From positions 1-22,516 of the forward strand of contig JBIOIA010000019.1 in assembly GCA_044449445.1 (NCBI GenBank): DNA of 22,516 nt. The letters are read 5' to 3'. Under the pieces are notes generated by a model that worked only from the letters and a program-made list of their open reading frames with translations, was not told the origin of the DNA and did not search any database. This document shows positions 20,886 to 22,516 of the stretch, in pieces. The first letter of the stretch is position 1, and every line of letters begins with the position of its first letter. The position numbers and the translations under genes are program-made. This stretch comes from DASXPG01 sp044449445 (lineage in GTDB: Bacteria; Gemmatimonadota; Gemmatimonadetes; Gemmatimonadales; JACORV01).

Positions 20886-22516
20886 TGGAGTCGCTGCTGC
20901 AGGACCTGCGCTTCGGCCTGAGGTCGCTGCGCAAGAACCTCGGCTTGACCGCGGTCGCCGTGGTGTCGTTAGGCGCGGGCATCGGTGTCATGACGACGAT
21001 CTTCACGTGGCTCAACGGCATGGTCCTCAACCCGCTGCCCGCAGTCCCCTCCTATGACCGTCTGGTCGTCGTGCACACTCGCGCCCCGGAGGGCGGCACG
21101 TGGACCGTGTCGTGGCCGGACTTCCAGGACTGGCGCGCCGGCGCGAAGACGGCCGACCTCGCCGGCTGGGACATGATGCAGCTCGGGCTCCGGGACGGCC
21201 CCGCGCCGGCGGAGCGCGCCTGGGGCGACATGGTCTCGGGCAACTACTTCGAGGTGCTGCGGGTCGGGGCGGCGTTCGGCCGCGTGCTGCGCATCCAGGA
21301 CGAGCAGGCCCACGCGCCGGTCGTCGTGCTCGGCCACTCGTACTGGCGGCGCCGCTTTGCCGGCGACCCGGGCGTCGTCGGCCGCTCCATCACGCTGAAC
21401 GGCTCCGCATTCACCATCGTCGGCGTCGCGGCGCCGCGATTCGGCGGCAGCTACAACGGGATGGACGTGCACATGTACGTGCCGATCACCGCGATGCCGC
21501 TGCTCATGGCCGACGGCGCGCAGCTCCTCCAGGATCGCCAGCGGCGTTCGTTCGACGTGATCGGCCGGCTGAAGCCGGGCGGGACCGTGGCGCAGGCCGA
21601 GGCCGAGCTCGATCCGCTGGCGCGCAGAGCCGGGGTCGCCGGTGGCCTGGCGCAACCGCTCGGCGCCGTGGTTCAGCGGCACGGCGACGTAGATGCGCCC
21701 GGCGCAATGCGGCCGCTGCTCGGCGCGCTGCTGGCCGTCGCGGGGCTCGTGCTCCTCATTGCGTGCGCCAACGTGGCCAACCTGTTGCTCGCGAGGGCCG
21801 TGGCGCGGCGCCGTGAGGTCGCCGTGCGGCTTGCCGTGGGCGCCTCGCGCGTGCGGCTCGTCAGGCAGCTCCTGACCGAGAGCCTGGCGCTGGCCGGGCT
21901 GGCCGGAGCGCTCGGCGTGGTGCTGTCATTCTGGGGCCGCGACGGGTTCCTCGCGATGATCCCGGTCGTGCCGTATCCCGTCGGCGTCGATTTCAGCCTG
22001 AACGGCACAGTGCTGGTGTTCGCCCTGCTCGTGACGGCCGTGACCGCGATCGCATTCGGGCTGGTGCCGGCGCTCCAGGCCTCAAAGCCGGACCTCGTGC
22101 CCACGCTGAAGGACGAAATCGGGCAGGGCAAAGGCGGCCGCGGACGACTCCAATCCGCACTCGTGGTCGCGCAGGTGGCCTTGTCGCTGGTCACGCTGGT
22201 GTCCGCGGGATTGTTCGTGCGCAGCCTCAAGGTGGCGCGGTCCATCGACACCGGCATGAGTGGTCTCGATCACGTGCTGATCGTCGGCACGGACCTCCGG
22301 CTCACGGGCATCAGGAACGACAGCGTGGGCGTGCCCACCGTGAAGGGCCTGCTCGAGCGGGTGCGGGCCCTGCCGGGCGTCGAGGCGGCGTCGGTGGCCC
22401 GATTCGTCGTCCTGAGTCCCGGCCCGATCCCGACCACCGCGACGCGGGTCGAGGGCTATGCGCCGCGGCAGGACGAGAACATGAGCATCACCTACAACAA
22501 CGTGTCCGGCGACTAC
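20885..22516 (+). CDS. FtsX/MacB-like ABC permease of ADOP type, 3' partial
   Basis: The frame is open from ATG 20885 to the right edge (544 codons seen). The N-terminus LLQDLRFGLRSLRKNLGLTAVAVVSLGAGIGVMTT is the ADOP opening, an amphipathic segment then the first helix. A MacB periplasmic domain (about 50-255) with FDVIGRLKPGGTVAQAEAEL follows, then the FtsX block containing CANVANLLLARAVARRREVAVRLAVGASR, and the start of the second half (QSALVVAQVALSLVTLVSAGLFVRSL) with its periplasmic domain cut by the window. About 250 residues including the last FtsX block should lie beyond. Unlike the permease at 11191-13617, this one has its ATPase and adaptor beside it. Confidence 0.94.
   Translation, partial: MESLLQDLRFGLRSLRKNLGLTAVAVVSLGAGIGVMTTIFTWLNGMVLNPLPAVPSYDRLVVVHTRAPEGGTWTVSWPDFQDWRAGAKTADLAGWDMMQLGLRDGPAPAERAWGDMVSGNYFEVLRVGAAFGRVLRIQDEQAHAPVVVLGHSYWRRRFAGDPGVVGRSITLNGSAFTIVGVAAPRFGGSYNGMDVHMYVPITAMPLLMADGAQLLQDRQRRSFDVIGRLKPGGTVAQAEAELDPLARRAGVAGGLAQPLGAVVQRHGDVDAPGAMRPLLGALLAVAGLVLLIACANVANLLLARAVARRREVAVRLAVGASRVRLVRQLLTESLALAGLAGALGVVLSFWGRDGFLAMIPVVPYPVGVDFSLNGTVLVFALLVTAVTAIAFGLVPALQASKPDLVPTLKDEIGQGKGGRGRLQSALVVAQVALSLVTLVSAGLFVRSLKVARSIDTGMSGLDHVLIVGTDLRLTGIRNDSVGVPTVKGLLERVRALPGVEAASVARFVVLSPGPIPTTATRVEGYAPRQDENMSITYNNVSGDY

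Overview
The window is GC-rich bacterial chromosome, densely coded on both strands, with no gap over 300 bases and no insertion sequence, integrase or CRISPR array. Two orphan-type FtsX/MacB permeases (the ADOP style named in Acidobacteria), a Ser/Thr kinase fused to PD40/TolB propeller blades, many GTG starts and many short stop/start overlaps suggest Gemmatimonadota or, second choice, Acidobacteriota. This is inferred from gene style; no rRNA or other phylogenetic marker is present.

Layout. (1) 1-4613, plus strand: a 5'-truncated membrane kinase with a propeller sensor, a P-loop NTPase and an OPA-type (GlpT/UhpT-like) organophosphate transporter, all overlapping, so one translationally coupled operon. 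(2) 4603-9694: a bacterial NHEJ locus. Ku is on the minus strand, divergent from an EamA/DMT transporter and a three-domain LigD (phosphoesterase-ligase-polymerase). LigD overlaps an alpha/beta hydrolase by GTGA. (3) 9666-13617, minus strand: an operon reading FtsX/ADOP permease, DUF72 (YecE-like), MscS channel, joined by overlaps. (4) 13686-15220, plus: secreted dienelactone-hydrolase-like protein and Mn/Fe superoxide dismutase. (5) 15261-16736, plus: tRNA-Leu(GAG), tRNA-Thr(CGT), then CopC and CopD copper proteins, with copC starting 14 bases after the tRNA. (6) 16821-17024, plus: a 67-residue protein built of paired-arginine repeats. (7) 17035-18738, minus: a tandem kinase whose N-terminal kinase domain has lost its catalytic residues. 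(8) 18905 to the window end, plus: membrane-fusion protein, ABC ATPase and a 3'-truncated permease, a MacAB-like export system, divergent from the tandem kinase.

How they work together. Ku and LigD can bind and heal double-strand breaks. The hydrolase coupled to LigD is a possible accessory, unproven. The copper pair and superoxide dismutase fit metal and oxidative stress. The divergent pseudokinase-kinase and export operon share a 166-base control region containing two abutting perfect palindromes. Several starts (ku, ligD, the tandem kinase) lack a Shine-Dalgarno sequence and sit just downstream of a GCTAGnnT-type -10 box, which suggests leaderless or near-leaderless transcripts.

The most unusual items are the pseudokinase-kinase protein, the arginine-pair protein facing it, the symmetric promoter between ku and the EamA gene, the inverted repeat across the ligD start, and the apparent CTG start of copD.
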